In this document: positions 15,872 through 25,107 of the stretch, in pieces
How the letters are laid out: the number at the start of each line of letters is the position of its first letter
Numbering within the stretch: position 1 is the stretch's first letter
Source: Burkholderiales bacterium
Lineage (GTDB): Bacteria; Pseudomonadota; Gammaproteobacteria; Burkholderiales; Burkholderiaceae_C
Direction: 5' to 3'
Assembly: GCA_013044035.1 (NCBI GenBank)
Contig: JABEVE010000058.1
Coordinates: 62,001 to 126,000 of the forward strand
Length of the DNA stretch: 64,000 nucleotides
Notes under the pieces: generated by a model
What the model was told of the DNA's origin: nothing
The model's database searches: none
The model's input: the letters and a program-made list of their open reading frames with translations, nothing else
Program-made: the position numbers and the translations under genes

Positions 15872-17809
15872 ATGGGGCTTGGGTCATCAGCAGCGAGCCG
15901 CAAGGACGGCAGACCACCCATCTGGCAGTTGCTGGTGCTGTGCGGGCTTGGCCTGGGGCTGGCGGCCACATTGCTCGCGCAAGCGCTTGCGTCCGTGCCT
16001 TCGGCGCCGCGGGCCTCGACCATCCTCAACCCCCAGGCCAATTTCGAGTCCGACATGTCGCACAACGGCACAGCGGTCGTGCCCAAGCTCGACACGCCCG
16101 TGGCGGCCGCCACGACACCAGCAGTCTTGCTGCCCCGTGTGCCGCTGCCGCTGCGCGCAGCCCGAACCGAGGCTGGCCTGCGTTTCGGCGCCTGGCAGCA
16201 GGCAGGGGCCAAGCTTGAAGCCGCGCAGGTCGCCCAGTTGCCAGACCGCCTGTTCCGGCGTTCAGCGCACAACAATCTCGGTGTCAGCCGGCATCCTGTC
16301 TGGGTGCGGCTGCGGCTGGAAGCCGCAGCATCGGCACCCGGGATCTTCATCCTGGAGTTGGGTCGCCCCGTGTGGTCCGAGGCCCGTGCCTATTTGGTGA
16401 TCGAGGCCGAACACGGGGGCCCGAGCCCAGGGATCGAACCCATGGCGCTGCAGCGCCTGAGCCATCTCCGTCACACAGCCTTCGAGCTGCCGCGCCTCAC
16501 CAGTCCCACCACCGTGTTGCTCAAGCTCGCTCAGGACGAGGCCATTGCCCCGGTCCTGCAGTTTTGGAGCCCCGAAGCCTACGAAGCCGAGGCCCACCAC
16601 GACGCCTTGTTGCAGGGCCTGTTGCTCGGTCTGTTGCTCGGCCTCATGCTATACAACGGCGCGCTCTATCTCACGTCGCGCGACCCGGCTTACGCCGCCT
16701 ATGTGCTGTGGCAATCCGCCACCGTGCTGTATCTGCTCAGCGTCACCGGCCTCGGGCTGCTCTATCTTTGGCCCGAACAGCAAGCACTGCAGGCCGTGCT
16801 GCCCCTCGTCAGCAGCTTGCTGATGAGCGCCGGTGCCCTGTACTTTGTCCGCGTCTATCTGCTGCTGGCGCAGCGTCTGCCGCGCATGGATCTTGCGCTG
16901 GCGCTGCTGCAATGGTTCAGTCTGACGCTGGCCGCCGTCCGCGTATTGCCGGGCACGGCCTCGCTGCTGCTCCCGTCTTTGCTCCTCATCGCGGTCAGTG
17001 TCGTGGGCATCACCGTGGCGGCGGTCATGCGCACGCGCAACCACTTCGTGCCAGCCGGCATCCTGCTGCTGAGCTGCACGCTCACCCTCGCCAGCGGCTT
17101 CGCCTCTCTGGGACGCAGCGCTGGACTGCTGGCGGAAAACTTCTGGACAACCGACGCCTTCGAGTGGGTCGCGATCCTTCTGGCGCTGCTCTTGAGCTTT
17201 GGCCTGTCCATTCGTGTCGGTCAAATGCGTGAGCGCACACTTCGTTTGCAAGCCATGTCCATGATTGATCCACTCACGGGGCTATGCAACCGCAGTGGCT
17301 TGTTCGAGGCGGGCGGTCGCGTGCTGGAGCGTTCCCGGCGCAGCCGATCCCTGCTCGCCGTGCTGTGGCTGGATCTCGACGGCCTCAAGCGCATCAACGA
17401 CCGGTTCGGGCATGCCGCCGGAGACGCCTTGATCCAGGAGGCCGCACGCCGCATCCGGACCGCCGCCGGGCCCGACGCGGTCTGTGCACGCCTGGGAGGC
17501 GACGAATTTGCCGTACTCCTGCCCAATCTTCCCGCCAGCCACCTGGCCGGCGACAGCGCACTCCACCTGTTGGCGTGCCTGCGCCAACCCTACAACCTTC
17601 AAGGCCAGGAGCTGCGGGCCACCGCCAGCATCGGCATCGCCATCGACGAACCCGGCGGCGCGCTTACCCTGGAAACTCTGCTGCTGCGCGCCGACGTCGC
17701 CATGTACCGCGCCAAGGCGCACGGCCGCGACATCCATGTGACGTGGCAAGACGACGCTGAGGATATGGAGCAGGCCTCCCAGTTTCAGTTCACCCGCCCC
17801 GCACTGTAG
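15872..17809 (+). CDS. Membrane diguanylate cyclase with 7TM-DISM sensor
   Basis: The protein has 645 residues. A first helix near 20-40 acts as signal or anchor, followed by a periplasmic 7TMR-DISM-like domain (about 90-235). Seven membrane helices form the next part (about 240-445), and a C-terminal GGDEF domain begins at MIDPLTGLCNRSGLFEAG. The catalytic motif is intact (CARLGGDEFAVLL), so it should make cyclic di-GMP. No EAL domain follows, and no obvious RxxD inhibitory site is visible. The ATG at 15872 has GGAG 9 bases upstream; GTG and TTG codons slightly upstream are in frame. Confidence 0.88.
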   Translation: MGLGSSAASRKDGRPPIWQLLVLCGLGLGLAATLLAQALASVPSAPRASTILNPQANFESDMSHNGTAVVPKLDTPVAAATTPAVLLPRVPLPLRAARTEAGLRFGAWQQAGAKLEAAQVAQLPDRLFRRSAHNNLGVSRHPVWVRLRLEAAASAPGIFILELGRPVWSEARAYLVIEAEHGGPSPGIEPMALQRLSHLRHTAFELPRLTSPTTVLLKLAQDEAIAPVLQFWSPEAYEAEAHHDALLQGLLLGLLLGLMLYNGALYLTSRDPAYAAYVLWQSATVLYLLSVTGLGLLYLWPEQQALQAVLPLVSSLLMSAGALYFVRVYLLLAQRLPRMDLALALLQWFSLTLAAVRVLPGTASLLLPSLLLIAVSVVGITVAAVMRTRNHFVPAGILLLSCTLTLASGFASLGRSAGLLAENFWTTDAFEWVAILLALLLSFGLSIRVGQMRERTLRLQAMSMIDPLTGLCNRSGLFEAGGRVLERSRRSRSLLAVLWLDLDGLKRINDRFGHAAGDALIQEAARRIRTAAGPDAVCARLGGDEFAVLLPNLPASHLAGDSALHLLACLRQPYNLQGQELRATASIGIAIDEPGGALTLETLLLRADVAMYRAKAHGRDIHVTWQDDAEDMEQASQFQFTRPAL

Positions 17810-17896
17810 GCAGATGGTCGCGGCGGGGAAGCCCTGAGAACGCCTCCGCCGAGGGCTCGAAGTCGAGAATAAATGGCCTATCAAGTAAGCAAGCGC

Positions 17897-19126
17897 CTAC
17901 ATTGCAGGGTTTTCGCTGAAGACGGTCAGCACCCCGGTGTAGCCGTAAAGGCGGTCGCCGGCAATTTCTCCCGCGGCAAAAAAGCCGATCAGCGGCAAGT
18001 CGCCCAGATGCTGGCGGACCAAGGCCAACTCTGCCGAAGGCCCACCGAAATGGGCCCCGCCGCGCCCGGTGCACGAGATGTAGACGGCCCCACGCGCCGG
18101 CAACGACCGTTGTGGCGCGCCAACGTTGGCGGCTGCATGCGGCAACATGCTGGCCATGCGCGCCTCGCGACGCTGTTCCAGTTCCTCGCGGACTTCAGCG
18201 CAGAGGCGGACCAGGTCGCGCCGCGCTGCATCGACGTCGCGCCGGCAAAAGCGCAACTGCATGCCCGGCTCGGGAGAGCCGGCAATGGCCACGCCGTGCC
18301 CCGAGGGATCCACGCCGATGAGATGGCGCATGGACGTTTCCGCGCCAATGTGGCGCGCCATGAGATTCGCCTCGGCAACACCCGGCGACAGACCCGCCAG
18401 GGTGGCGCGCAGCCGCGGCGCCAGGCGAGGGAGTTCCAGCGCCTCCTCGCCGAGGTCCTGCAACAGCAAGCCCAGCGCCGGTTCGCCGTCGAGGGCGTAG
18501 ATCACGTTTTGCGTGCAGCGGGTGATGGCACGTGCCGGCCCCACCGGCTCGCAGCCCTGAGTCAGGCCGCCGGCCAGGGCCACACGCGAGGAAAACGCCA
18601 CACCGGAAAGACCGCCCCGGAACACGCCGTCGGCAATCTGTACCGTCGCCTGGCGCGACGACACCAAACCGCCCCAGATCCGGTTCGATGCCGTATGCCC
18701 GGCCATGTCACGCACCAGATCATCCATATCGGGCGTTGCCGGATCGCCGTGCACCAGCGCGGTCTCGGCACCGCGCCAACCGGTGGAGGCCGGTGCCAAC
18801 GGCTTGAGCCCGGAGAACACGCGGAAATCGCGCAACGGGATTTGCAGCAGCATCAAAGCCAGCGCCGGCTGGTCGACGTACTCCTTCCCATCGGCCGCGA
18901 TGCCCACGCCCACGCCACCCACCCAGTGCGCCACCCCGGTGCGCGAGCGCAGTGCCGCCAGCAGGGCCTCGGCTGCCGGGGCAAAAGCCTCGGTGACATA
19001 GACGATGCCCAGGTTCGGCCGGGCGATGGTGTCCGGCTGCGCGCGCGCGCGCGCAACCTGGGCCAACGCCTGCTCCAGCGCGGCGGTCCAGTGGGTGTGG
19101 CTTGAGTGGGCGGTGATGAAGCGCAT
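17897..19126 (-). CDS. FIST N- and C-domain protein
   Basis: The 409-residue protein has an N-terminal FIST domain (about 25-230, with the conserved VAHWVGGVGVGI and RIWGGLVSS segments) and a C-terminal FIST domain (about 240-395, ending PLIGFFAAGEIAG). FIST domains are proposed to sense small ligands such as amino acids and are often linked to signal-transduction proteins. Here the neighbour across a convergent gap is a diguanylate cyclase (stop to stop, 87 bp). MRFITAHSSHTHW is taken as the start; a longer ORF adds a non-family N-terminus. There is no signal peptide, so it is probably cytoplasmic. Confidence 0.82.
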   Translation of the reverse strand: MRFITAHSSHTHWTAALEQALAQVARARAQPDTIARPNLGIVYVTEAFAPAAEALLAALRSRTGVAHWVGGVGVGIAADGKEYVDQPALALMLLQIPLRDFRVFSGLKPLAPASTGWRGAETALVHGDPATPDMDDLVRDMAGHTASNRIWGGLVSSRQATVQIADGVFRGGLSGVAFSSRVALAGGLTQGCEPVGPARAITRCTQNVIYALDGEPALGLLLQDLGEEALELPRLAPRLRATLAGLSPGVAEANLMARHIGAETSMRHLIGVDPSGHGVAIAGSPEPGMQLRFCRRDVDAARRDLVRLCAEVREELEQRREARMASMLPHAAANVGAPQRSLPARGAVYISCTGRGGAHFGGPSAELALVRQHLGDLPLIGFFAAGEIAGDRLYGYTGVLTVFSENPAM

Positions 19127-19306
19127 GAAGAACGACAACAAGGATGGGATCGACCGGACGAGATCGGGCCGGGTGCACGACGGCGCGATGCTAGGGCTTG
19201 TCGGCCCTATTTTCACGCCAAGGATGCGACAAGCCGACGATCACCGCCAACAGCCTGATGCCGGCAAGGGTCACGCGCAAGCGTTGCGCCAGAAGCCGCC
19301 GCGTGC

Positions 19307-20131
19307 TTATTTGCGCCGCGTCTTGCTGGTTGCCGGGCGCGGCGCAGCGGCGCTCGGGCGCGTGGAACGCGGACTGGCCTGGGCTCGGCCTTGGGTCGAG
19401 GCGTTGGCAGCCGATTCGGCCGGCGATGGGGATCGAGATCGGGTCGTGGCTCCGGGCGTCGCCGGGCCACCGGAGCCGTGCCGGCCAGCTTTGGCCTTGC
19501 GCGCCGCGGGCTTGCTGACCGACCGGGGCGCAGGCTCGGCAGTGCCGGCAACACCGGCCGCGGCACCACCCGGAGGCATCGGCCAGGGACTTTCGCGCAA
19601 GGCTTGCGTCGCCACCTGTGAGAACTGCTGACTCACCGCATTCCACCACTGCATCGGGTCCATCACGCCCGGCAAGGCCGAGGCGGCGTCAGCCGCCTGC
19701 GGTTCCGGCTCGGCTTCCAGCTCTTGGCCATCCTCCATTGCGGGCTCGGGCGGATCGTCCGGCCGAAACTCGCCTGCGCTGCGCGTGCCGCCGGCCGGCG
19801 ATGAGGCCGCCGCGCCCATGGCCTGAGCGCCGGCCTGCATCGCCTCGGTCATGCGACCGGCCAGATCGCCGAGGTCCACGTTCATGGTCTTGAGCGCCGA
19901 CAAGGTCATGCGTTGCACTTCGAGGGCTTGAATCGTGGCCTGGGTCAGCCTCGCATTCGCCTCCAGCCATTGCAGCACCGCCTTCAAATCGGTGATCTTC
20001 TGCTCCAGCTCCTTCGGATCCACGGTCGGCGCCATCCAATTGGCAAAACCAGTGGGCATGCCCGAGCCCTTGAGCAACGACTGGAAAAATTCCATGCCAG
20101 GCATGGCTTGACCTTGGGTATAGGGATTCAT
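19307..20131 (-). CDS. phaM: PhaM-like polyhydroxyalkanoate granule regulatory protein
   Basis: The protein has 274 residues. The N-terminal half resembles PhaM (FFQSLLKGSGMPTGFANWMA, then DPKELEQKITDLKAVLQWLE and a coiled-coil-like helix), followed by DPMQWWNAVSQQFSQVATQA. The C-terminal third is low-complexity, rich in Ala/Pro/Ser/Arg/Lys, and ends KTRRK. It is the kind of basic tail by which PhaM binds DNA while its head activates PHA synthase on granules. This implies that the cell makes polyhydroxyalkanoate. No other pha gene is in the window. A longer ORF start at 20161 is not favoured. Confidence 0.75.
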   Translation of the reverse strand: MNPYTQGQAMPGMEFFQSLLKGSGMPTGFANWMAPTVDPKELEQKITDLKAVLQWLEANARLTQATIQALEVQRMTLSALKTMNVDLGDLAGRMTEAMQAGAQAMGAAASSPAGGTRSAGEFRPDDPPEPAMEDGQELEAEPEPQAADAASALPGVMDPMQWWNAVSQQFSQVATQALRESPWPMPPGGAAAGVAGTAEPAPRSVSKPAARKAKAGRHGSGGPATPGATTRSRSPSPAESAANASTQGRAQASPRSTRPSAAAPRPATSKTRRK

Positions 20132-20382
20132 GGCGGGCCTCGCAAGCGATGCGGCCAGCATAGCGCCGCCTGCGGGGCTTGGAAACCTGGCTTGGTTGCG
20201 CGTGGTGACAAGCGCTTACATCGGCAGGCCGCCGTCTGTCGCCATGCGGCGCGCTGCCACGTTACAGAGCCAAGCCCGAACCGCCAGCCAGCGGGAACGG
20301 CGAAACCCACCCCCAGCCCTCGCCTGTGGCCTGCGCCGACCCACGACCTGTCGCCCGCAAGCCCACCTCAAGGAGTCGTTGC

Positions 20383-20622
20383 ATGCACAAAATCATCGCC
20401 ACCCTCGTTCTGGGCAGCGCGCTCGTCGCCGGAATGCCACTGGCCAGCGCCGCGCCGCAGCCGCATATGCGTGAAGCCCTGCGTGCGCTGTTGGCCGCGC
20501 GCCAGCAGCTGCAAGTCGCCACCCCCAACAAGGGCGGCTGGCGGCTGCATGCCATCGCCCAGATCGATCAGGCCATCGCTTCAGTCAAGGCCGGCATCCG
20601 CTACGGTAATCAGCATCCCTGA
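20383..20622 (+). CDS. Small secreted protein of unknown function
   Basis: The protein has 79 residues. CAAGGAG lies about 10 bases before the ATG. Residues 1-22 are a clear Sec signal peptide (MHKIIATLVLGSALVAGMPLASA, cleavage after ASA). The mature part of about 56 residues is helical (REALRALLAARQQLQ, IAQIDQAIASVKAGIRYGN). I do not recognise the family. It is convergent with the FAH-family gene downstream. Confidence 0.6.
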   Translation: MHKIIATLVLGSALVAGMPLASAAPQPHMREALRALLAARQQLQVATPNKGGWRLHAIAQIDQAIASVKAGIRYGNQHP

Positions 20623-20661
20623 TCCCGGTGGCGCTGATCGCGGCCTGCTGCCGGCGCGGCA

Positions 20662-21648
20662 TCACGCGGCGCCGGTGCGCACCACCCTCTGCTCGATGGC
20701 GCCGAACACGCTCTTGCCCTGCGCGTCGAGCATGTCGATGCGCACGCTGTCGCCGAAACGCAGGAAGGGCGTGCGCGCCTCGCCATGCTCGATCATCTCC
20801 AGCGCCCGCAACTCGGCGATGCAGGAGTAGCCGCGCGCGCGGTCCTGACTCGAGACCGTGCCGGAGCCGACGATGCTGCCCGCCGCCAGCGTCCGCGTCT
20901 TGGCGGCATGGGCGATGAGCTGGCCGAAGTGAAAGCACATCTCCGGCCCGGCGTTGGCCGAGCCCACCAGGTTGCCGTTCCACTGCACCCGCATGTCCAG
21001 ATGCAGGCGGCCGCCGCTCCACGCCGCGCCCAGTTCGTCGGGCGTCACCGCCACCGGGCTGAAACCACTTGCGGGTTTGCTCTGGAAAAAACCGAAACCC
21101 TTGGCGAGCTCGGGCGCAATGAGATTGCGCAAACTCACGTCGTTGGCCAGCATCACCAGACGGATGTGCTCCAGCGCCGCATCGGCGGCGATGCCCAGCG
21201 GCACATCACCGGTGACCACCGCCACCTCGGCCTCGAAGTCGATGCCCCAGTCCTCGCTGGCGGCTTCGATGGCGTCGCGCGCACCCAGCATGCGGTCGCT
21301 GGCGCCCTGGTACATCAGCGGGTCGGTGAAAAAGCTCTCCGGCATGTCGGCGCCGCGCGCCTTGCGCACCAGCTCCACATGGTTGAGATAGGCCGAGCCG
21401 TCGGCCCACTGGTAGGCACGGGGCAGCGGCGCCATGCATTGCGTCACATCCAAGGCGAACGCTTGCGTTTCACGCCCGGCGTTGAGCGCGTCCGATAAAT
21501 CCTGCAGTTGTGGTGCGATGAAATCCCAGTCGTCCAGAGCCTGTTGCAACCGGGTGATGCCCTGGGCGAACACGGCATGCTGGAGATCGCGCGACACCAC
21601 GGCGAGCTGGCCGTCGCGCGATCCGTCCTTGAGGCTTGCGAGTTTCAT
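20662..21648 (-). CDS. Fumarylacetoacetate hydrolase family protein
   Basis: The 328-residue protein has a full FAH fold. Metal ligands are expected in AASEDWGIDFEAEVAVVTGD (acidic residues of the ExE motif), and the catalytic region includes LVMLANDVSLRN, KPASGFSPVAV and SIVGSGTVSSQDRARGYSC. The GSGT turn is typical of the group. Members cleave carbon-carbon bonds in acylpyruvates or related diketo acids. No aromatic-degradation genes flank it, so the substrate cannot be assigned, though fumarylacetoacetate itself is possible. Confidence 0.85.
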   Translation of the reverse strand: MKLASLKDGSRDGQLAVVSRDLQHAVFAQGITRLQQALDDWDFIAPQLQDLSDALNAGRETQAFALDVTQCMAPLPRAYQWADGSAYLNHVELVRKARGADMPESFFTDPLMYQGASDRMLGARDAIEAASEDWGIDFEAEVAVVTGDVPLGIAADAALEHIRLVMLANDVSLRNLIAPELAKGFGFFQSKPASGFSPVAVTPDELGAAWSGGRLHLDMRVQWNGNLVGSANAGPEMCFHFGQLIAHAAKTRTLAAGSIVGSGTVSSQDRARGYSCIAELRALEMIEHGEARTPFLRFGDSVRIDMLDAQGKSVFGAIEQRVVRTGAA

Positions 21649-21799
21649 GGAATGGGGGCCTGCTGGCCGCAGTGCTGAAGGATCCGAGCGATTCTAGGAG
21701 CGCGTCGTCCTTGGGGTGCGCCGGCCAAGGCCGTGGGCTTGTGCGTCGGCGACGTCACGCCCCGGGGGCTAGCGCCAGACCTCGCGGCACAATGCGCAC

Positions 21800-23113
21800 A
21801 TGCCGCGAACCCAACCGCCGAGACGCGCCCGACCCCCAAGCCCAGGAGGCGGGCCGGGTTGGCGCCTGATGGGGGTCTGGTTGGCACTGGTGATCGTGCT
21901 GCACGTGCTGGCGCTGCACGCGCTGGGCGATGCCTTCACGCCGATCGAGCCCGGACGCCTGCCCAAACCCCTTTTCGCGCGCCTGCTCGTGCCCAGCGCC
22001 CGCCCGGCGCCAAACGCCAAGCCCGCAACCCCCGCCGCCCGGCCTGCCGAAACCGCCGCACCACACACTCCAGCGCCGGCGCGTAGCCTGCAATGGAGTC
22101 CGGCCAGCCCGCGAGCGGCTGCGTCACGGCCCACGCTCGCGGCCTCGGAAACCCCGGACGGGATGGGGCCACGGCCGTTGGATTCGGCGCCGTCCGTGGC
22201 GCGATCCCTGAGTGGCACGGCTGTATCCGGGCAGGTGGCAGTTTCGGGATCGCCGGCGACGCTGTCATCCGCTGCGCACTGGCCCGCCTCGGCTGCGGCG
22301 CCGAACCCGCCGCCGGTCGCGTCGAGTCAGCCACCCACCAACCCGGGAGCGCAGCCCGCATCGGCACCCAACATCGGCTCCGAGGCAGCGAGGCCCGCTC
22401 CCGTTGCAGCAAGCGTGCCGCGCGCCGCGCCAGCCAGCGCCACCGCATCGGCTCCGGCTTCGACACCCGCCACGGCCGACGCCTTCGACTGGCCACCATC
22501 GACCGACTTGCGCTATGCGCTCAGCGGCAACTACCTCGGCCCGCTGCATGGCGACGGTGCATTGCTGTGGGTGCGCGACGGCAATCACTACCGGCTTGAA
22601 ATCTCCGGCGCCGCGCTGATCAGCTTCTCGTACACCAGCACCGGGCGCATCGACGGCAACTGGCTGGCGCCCGACCGTTACGTCGAGCGCGTGTTCACAC
22701 GGCGCAAGGCGGTGAATTTCAACCGCGACAAAGGCACGCTCAGCTTCTCCGCCATCAGCACCGTCATGCCGCTGCCGCAACACCTGCAGGACAGCGCCAG
22801 CATCTTCATGCAGCTCGCGCACCAACTCAGCACCCAGCCGCAGGACTTTCGTGTCGGCCAGCACCTGGCCTTCGACGTGGCTCGGCCCAGCGGCACCACC
22901 ATCTGGAACTTCAGCATCGTCGGGCAGGACACGCTGCAAACCGGCGTCGGCCCGCTGGTGACCTGGCACCTCGCGCATCCGGCCGACTCCAACGGCCTCG
23001 GCGCCGAGGTCTGGCTGGCTCCCGCGCTGCAAAACCTGCCGGTGCAAATCCGGCTGCAACAGTCCGCCGACAACTACCTGTTGTTCACCCTGCGCGAGGC
23101 GCGGCAGCAGTAG
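21800..23113 (+). CDS. DUF3108 domain protein with proline/alanine-rich linker
   Basis: This 437-residue protein has one N-terminal membrane helix at about residues 22-45 (LMGVWLALVIVLHVLALHAL). A disordered linker of Ala/Pro/Ser runs to about residue 230. The C-terminal DUF3108 beta domain begins at WPPSTDLRYALSGNYLGPLHG and includes the NHYRLEISG and FNRDKGTLSFS strands. The layout suggests an inner-membrane-anchored periplasmic protein, with the linker spanning away from the membrane. Family function is not established. It is divergent from the FAH gene. Confidence 0.8.
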   Translation: MPRTQPPRRARPPSPGGGPGWRLMGVWLALVIVLHVLALHALGDAFTPIEPGRLPKPLFARLLVPSARPAPNAKPATPAARPAETAAPHTPAPARSLQWSPASPRAAASRPTLAASETPDGMGPRPLDSAPSVARSLSGTAVSGQVAVSGSPATLSSAAHWPASAAAPNPPPVASSQPPTNPGAQPASAPNIGSEAARPAPVAASVPRAAPASATASAPASTPATADAFDWPPSTDLRYALSGNYLGPLHGDGALLWVRDGNHYRLEISGAALISFSYTSTGRIDGNWLAPDRYVERVFTRRKAVNFNRDKGTLSFSAISTVMPLPQHLQDSASIFMQLAHQLSTQPQDFRVGQHLAFDVARPSGTTIWNFSIVGQDTLQTGVGPLVTWHLAHPADSNGLGAEVWLAPALQNLPVQIRLQQSADNYLLFTLREARQQ

Positions 23114-23148
23114 GAAGCAGGATCTCGCCGTGCGCCGGCGCCACGGCT

Positions 23149-23970
23149 TCAGGTGTCCGCGCGTTGCAGGTAAAAGCCGTGATAGTGGCCCAGGCTGTGG
23201 TGCGGATGGAAGGGAATTTCGCAAGCTTTGTCGGGGTTGATCCAGGCTTGTCGCACGCTGTAGCCCAGGTCGGTCAGCTCCCGCAAAAACCGCTGCACCG
23301 GGTCCACGCGGTAAGGGCAGAATGCCGTGCCGATGCTTTGCAGCGTGAAGTAGGCCTCGTCGGCGTGCAGCGGCGTGAGGTTGACGATGACGTGCGGCGG
23401 CAGGCGCGGCAAACCGCGCAGGCGCTGGCCCAGGGTCTCGGGCAGGTACTGCAGCACCCCCAGGGCCATGAACACCTCGGCCTGAGCGGCCTGGGCAAAG
23501 TCGGCCTCGAAACTCAGCTTGCCCAGGGCGTCCTTGTGGCGCGCAAAAGCCGCGCCACGCTCCATCACGGCCGGCACGTCCGACACCACCCAGCGCAGCG
23601 CCTGCGGGTAGGCCATCACCGTCTGGTAGGCGTAGTAGCTGATGCCGATATGTCCACCGAGCTCGAACACACGCGTGCAGCCCTGGGCAAAACATTGCTG
23701 CAGCCAGAACAGCACCGGCCAGTCGCTGGGGTAGATGTTCTGGATGCGGTCACGGTACATCAGCGCCGAGTCCGTGTTGTCATAGCCCATGGGGCGCGAT
23801 TTCGGTGCCGAGGCTGCAGCGGCTTCGAAGCTGGGGTAAACGCCGCGAAACAGGTTCTCGGTCTTGTTGCGCGTGAAGCGCCGTTCGTACTGCGCCGCGA
23901 GCATCTGATGCAGCCCAGGCATGGATGCCAGCCCGGCCACACATTGGTGCGCACGTCCCAAAATCACCAT
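23149..23970 (-). CDS. SAM-dependent methyltransferase, TIGR04325 type
   Basis: The protein has 273 residues from MVILGRAHQCVAGL. The SAM-binding strand and loop read VFELGGHIGISYYAYQ (about residue 95). DVPAVMERG and VFMALGVLQYLPETL (post-motif II) follow, then HVIVNLTPLH and the family ending HPHHSLGHYHGFYL. This matches the putative methyltransferases of the TIGR04325 group, often found near surface-polysaccharide genes. None lies next to it here. The ORF is open far upstream, but that part is antisense to other sequence and lacks family features. Confidence 0.8.
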   Translation of the reverse strand: MVILGRAHQCVAGLASMPGLHQMLAAQYERRFTRNKTENLFRGVYPSFEAAAASAPKSRPMGYDNTDSALMYRDRIQNIYPSDWPVLFWLQQCFAQGCTRVFELGGHIGISYYAYQTVMAYPQALRWVVSDVPAVMERGAAFARHKDALGKLSFEADFAQAAQAEVFMALGVLQYLPETLGQRLRGLPRLPPHVIVNLTPLHADEAYFTLQSIGTAFCPYRVDPVQRFLRELTDLGYSVRQAWINPDKACEIPFHPHHSLGHYHGFYLQRADT

Positions 23971-24056
23971 GTCGGCACCCCCTTGAGCGAACCTTGACGA
24001 TGCTAGACCGCGCCAGCTTCCATGACTTCCCCCATGCTCGGGGGACGCAACAGCAT

Positions 24057-24920
24057 TCAGCCCAGGCGCAGGGCCGCGGCGCCCAAGGCGATGAGCAGCA
24101 CCGCGACCCATGTGCGCGCCGGCACCCGCTCGTGCAAGGTCAGTCGGGCCAGCGCCACACCGAACAGCATCGCCGTTTCGCGCAGCGCAGCCACTGGCGC
24201 CACCGGGGCAACGGTCAGGGCCCAGAGTGCCAGGGCGTACGACGCCAGGCTGCTGGCGCCGCCACCCAAGCCGCGCAGAACGTCGCTCCACGTCATCATC
24301 TTCAGCCCGGGCGACGGCGTTGCGGAGGTCCCGGCCCCACGCCGCAACCAGACCAGAGTCGGGAACGCGGTGAGCGGGAAAATCCACAAGGCATACGCCA
24401 CCGGCGCCCCGGAAAGACGGACGCCGGCGGCGTCATTCAAGGTGTAGGCGGCGATCACCACCGCATTCGCCAGGGCATACATCTGTCCGGCGCCCGCGTC
24501 GGGCCGCGGGCGCCCGCGCATGAGCAGCACGCCGGCGCACAGCGTGAGAACGCCGACCCAGACCAAGGGAGTCAAAGGCTCGGCGAACCACCAGACGGCC
24601 ACCAAGAGCACCAACAAGGGCGCCACACCGCGCATCAGCGGGTAGACCACGGCCACGCCCGCACGCTCGTAGGCGGCGGCCAACAGGCCGAAGTACGCCA
24701 CATGCAGCAAGCAAGACAGCAGCAGATGCGGCCACGCTGCCGCGGCGGGCTGCCGCAGGAATGGCAGGATGAGCAGCGCCAGCACCGCGCCGCCAGCCAC
24801 CACCAGGGCGGTTTCGAAGGCCCTGTCGCGCCCGTGCCGCACCACCACATTCCAGCCCGCGTGCAGCATGGCGCCCAGGAGCACGGCGGCGTAGGCTAAA
24901 GGTGGGACGGTGGGATCCAT
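24057..24920 (-). CDS. EamA-family (DMT superfamily) transporter
   Basis: The 287-residue inner-membrane protein has about ten hydrophobic helices arranged as two EamA repeats. Family-like turns include AERAGVAVVYPLMRGVAPLL-type and PVAPVAALRETAMLFGVALA segments; the latter matches the repeat-2 core. Members export amino acids, metabolites or drugs. The substrate is unknown. It is divergent from the JmjC-like gene. Confidence 0.85.
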   Translation of the reverse strand: MDPTVPPLAYAAVLLGAMLHAGWNVVVRHGRDRAFETALVVAGGAVLALLILPFLRQPAAAAWPHLLLSCLLHVAYFGLLAAAYERAGVAVVYPLMRGVAPLLVLLVAVWWFAEPLTPLVWVGVLTLCAGVLLMRGRPRPDAGAGQMYALANAVVIAAYTLNDAAGVRLSGAPVAYALWIFPLTAFPTLVWLRRGAGTSATPSPGLKMMTWSDVLRGLGGGASSLASYALALWALTVAPVAPVAALRETAMLFGVALARLTLHERVPARTWVAVLLIALGAAALRLG

Positions 24921-25107
24921 ACGGTTTGAATCATCGTGAAAGCGGCACTCGAGACACCCTTACCCCACCAAATCGGTGGCTGCCTGGCAAGGATTTTCTG
25001 CCTATGCTGCGGCCATGGGAGCAAGAACTGCCCACAGTACGACAACGCGCCGTGCGTGACAAACGTTCAACGGCTGCCGCTACGACACATCGCGAGGGAG
25101 TACAAGG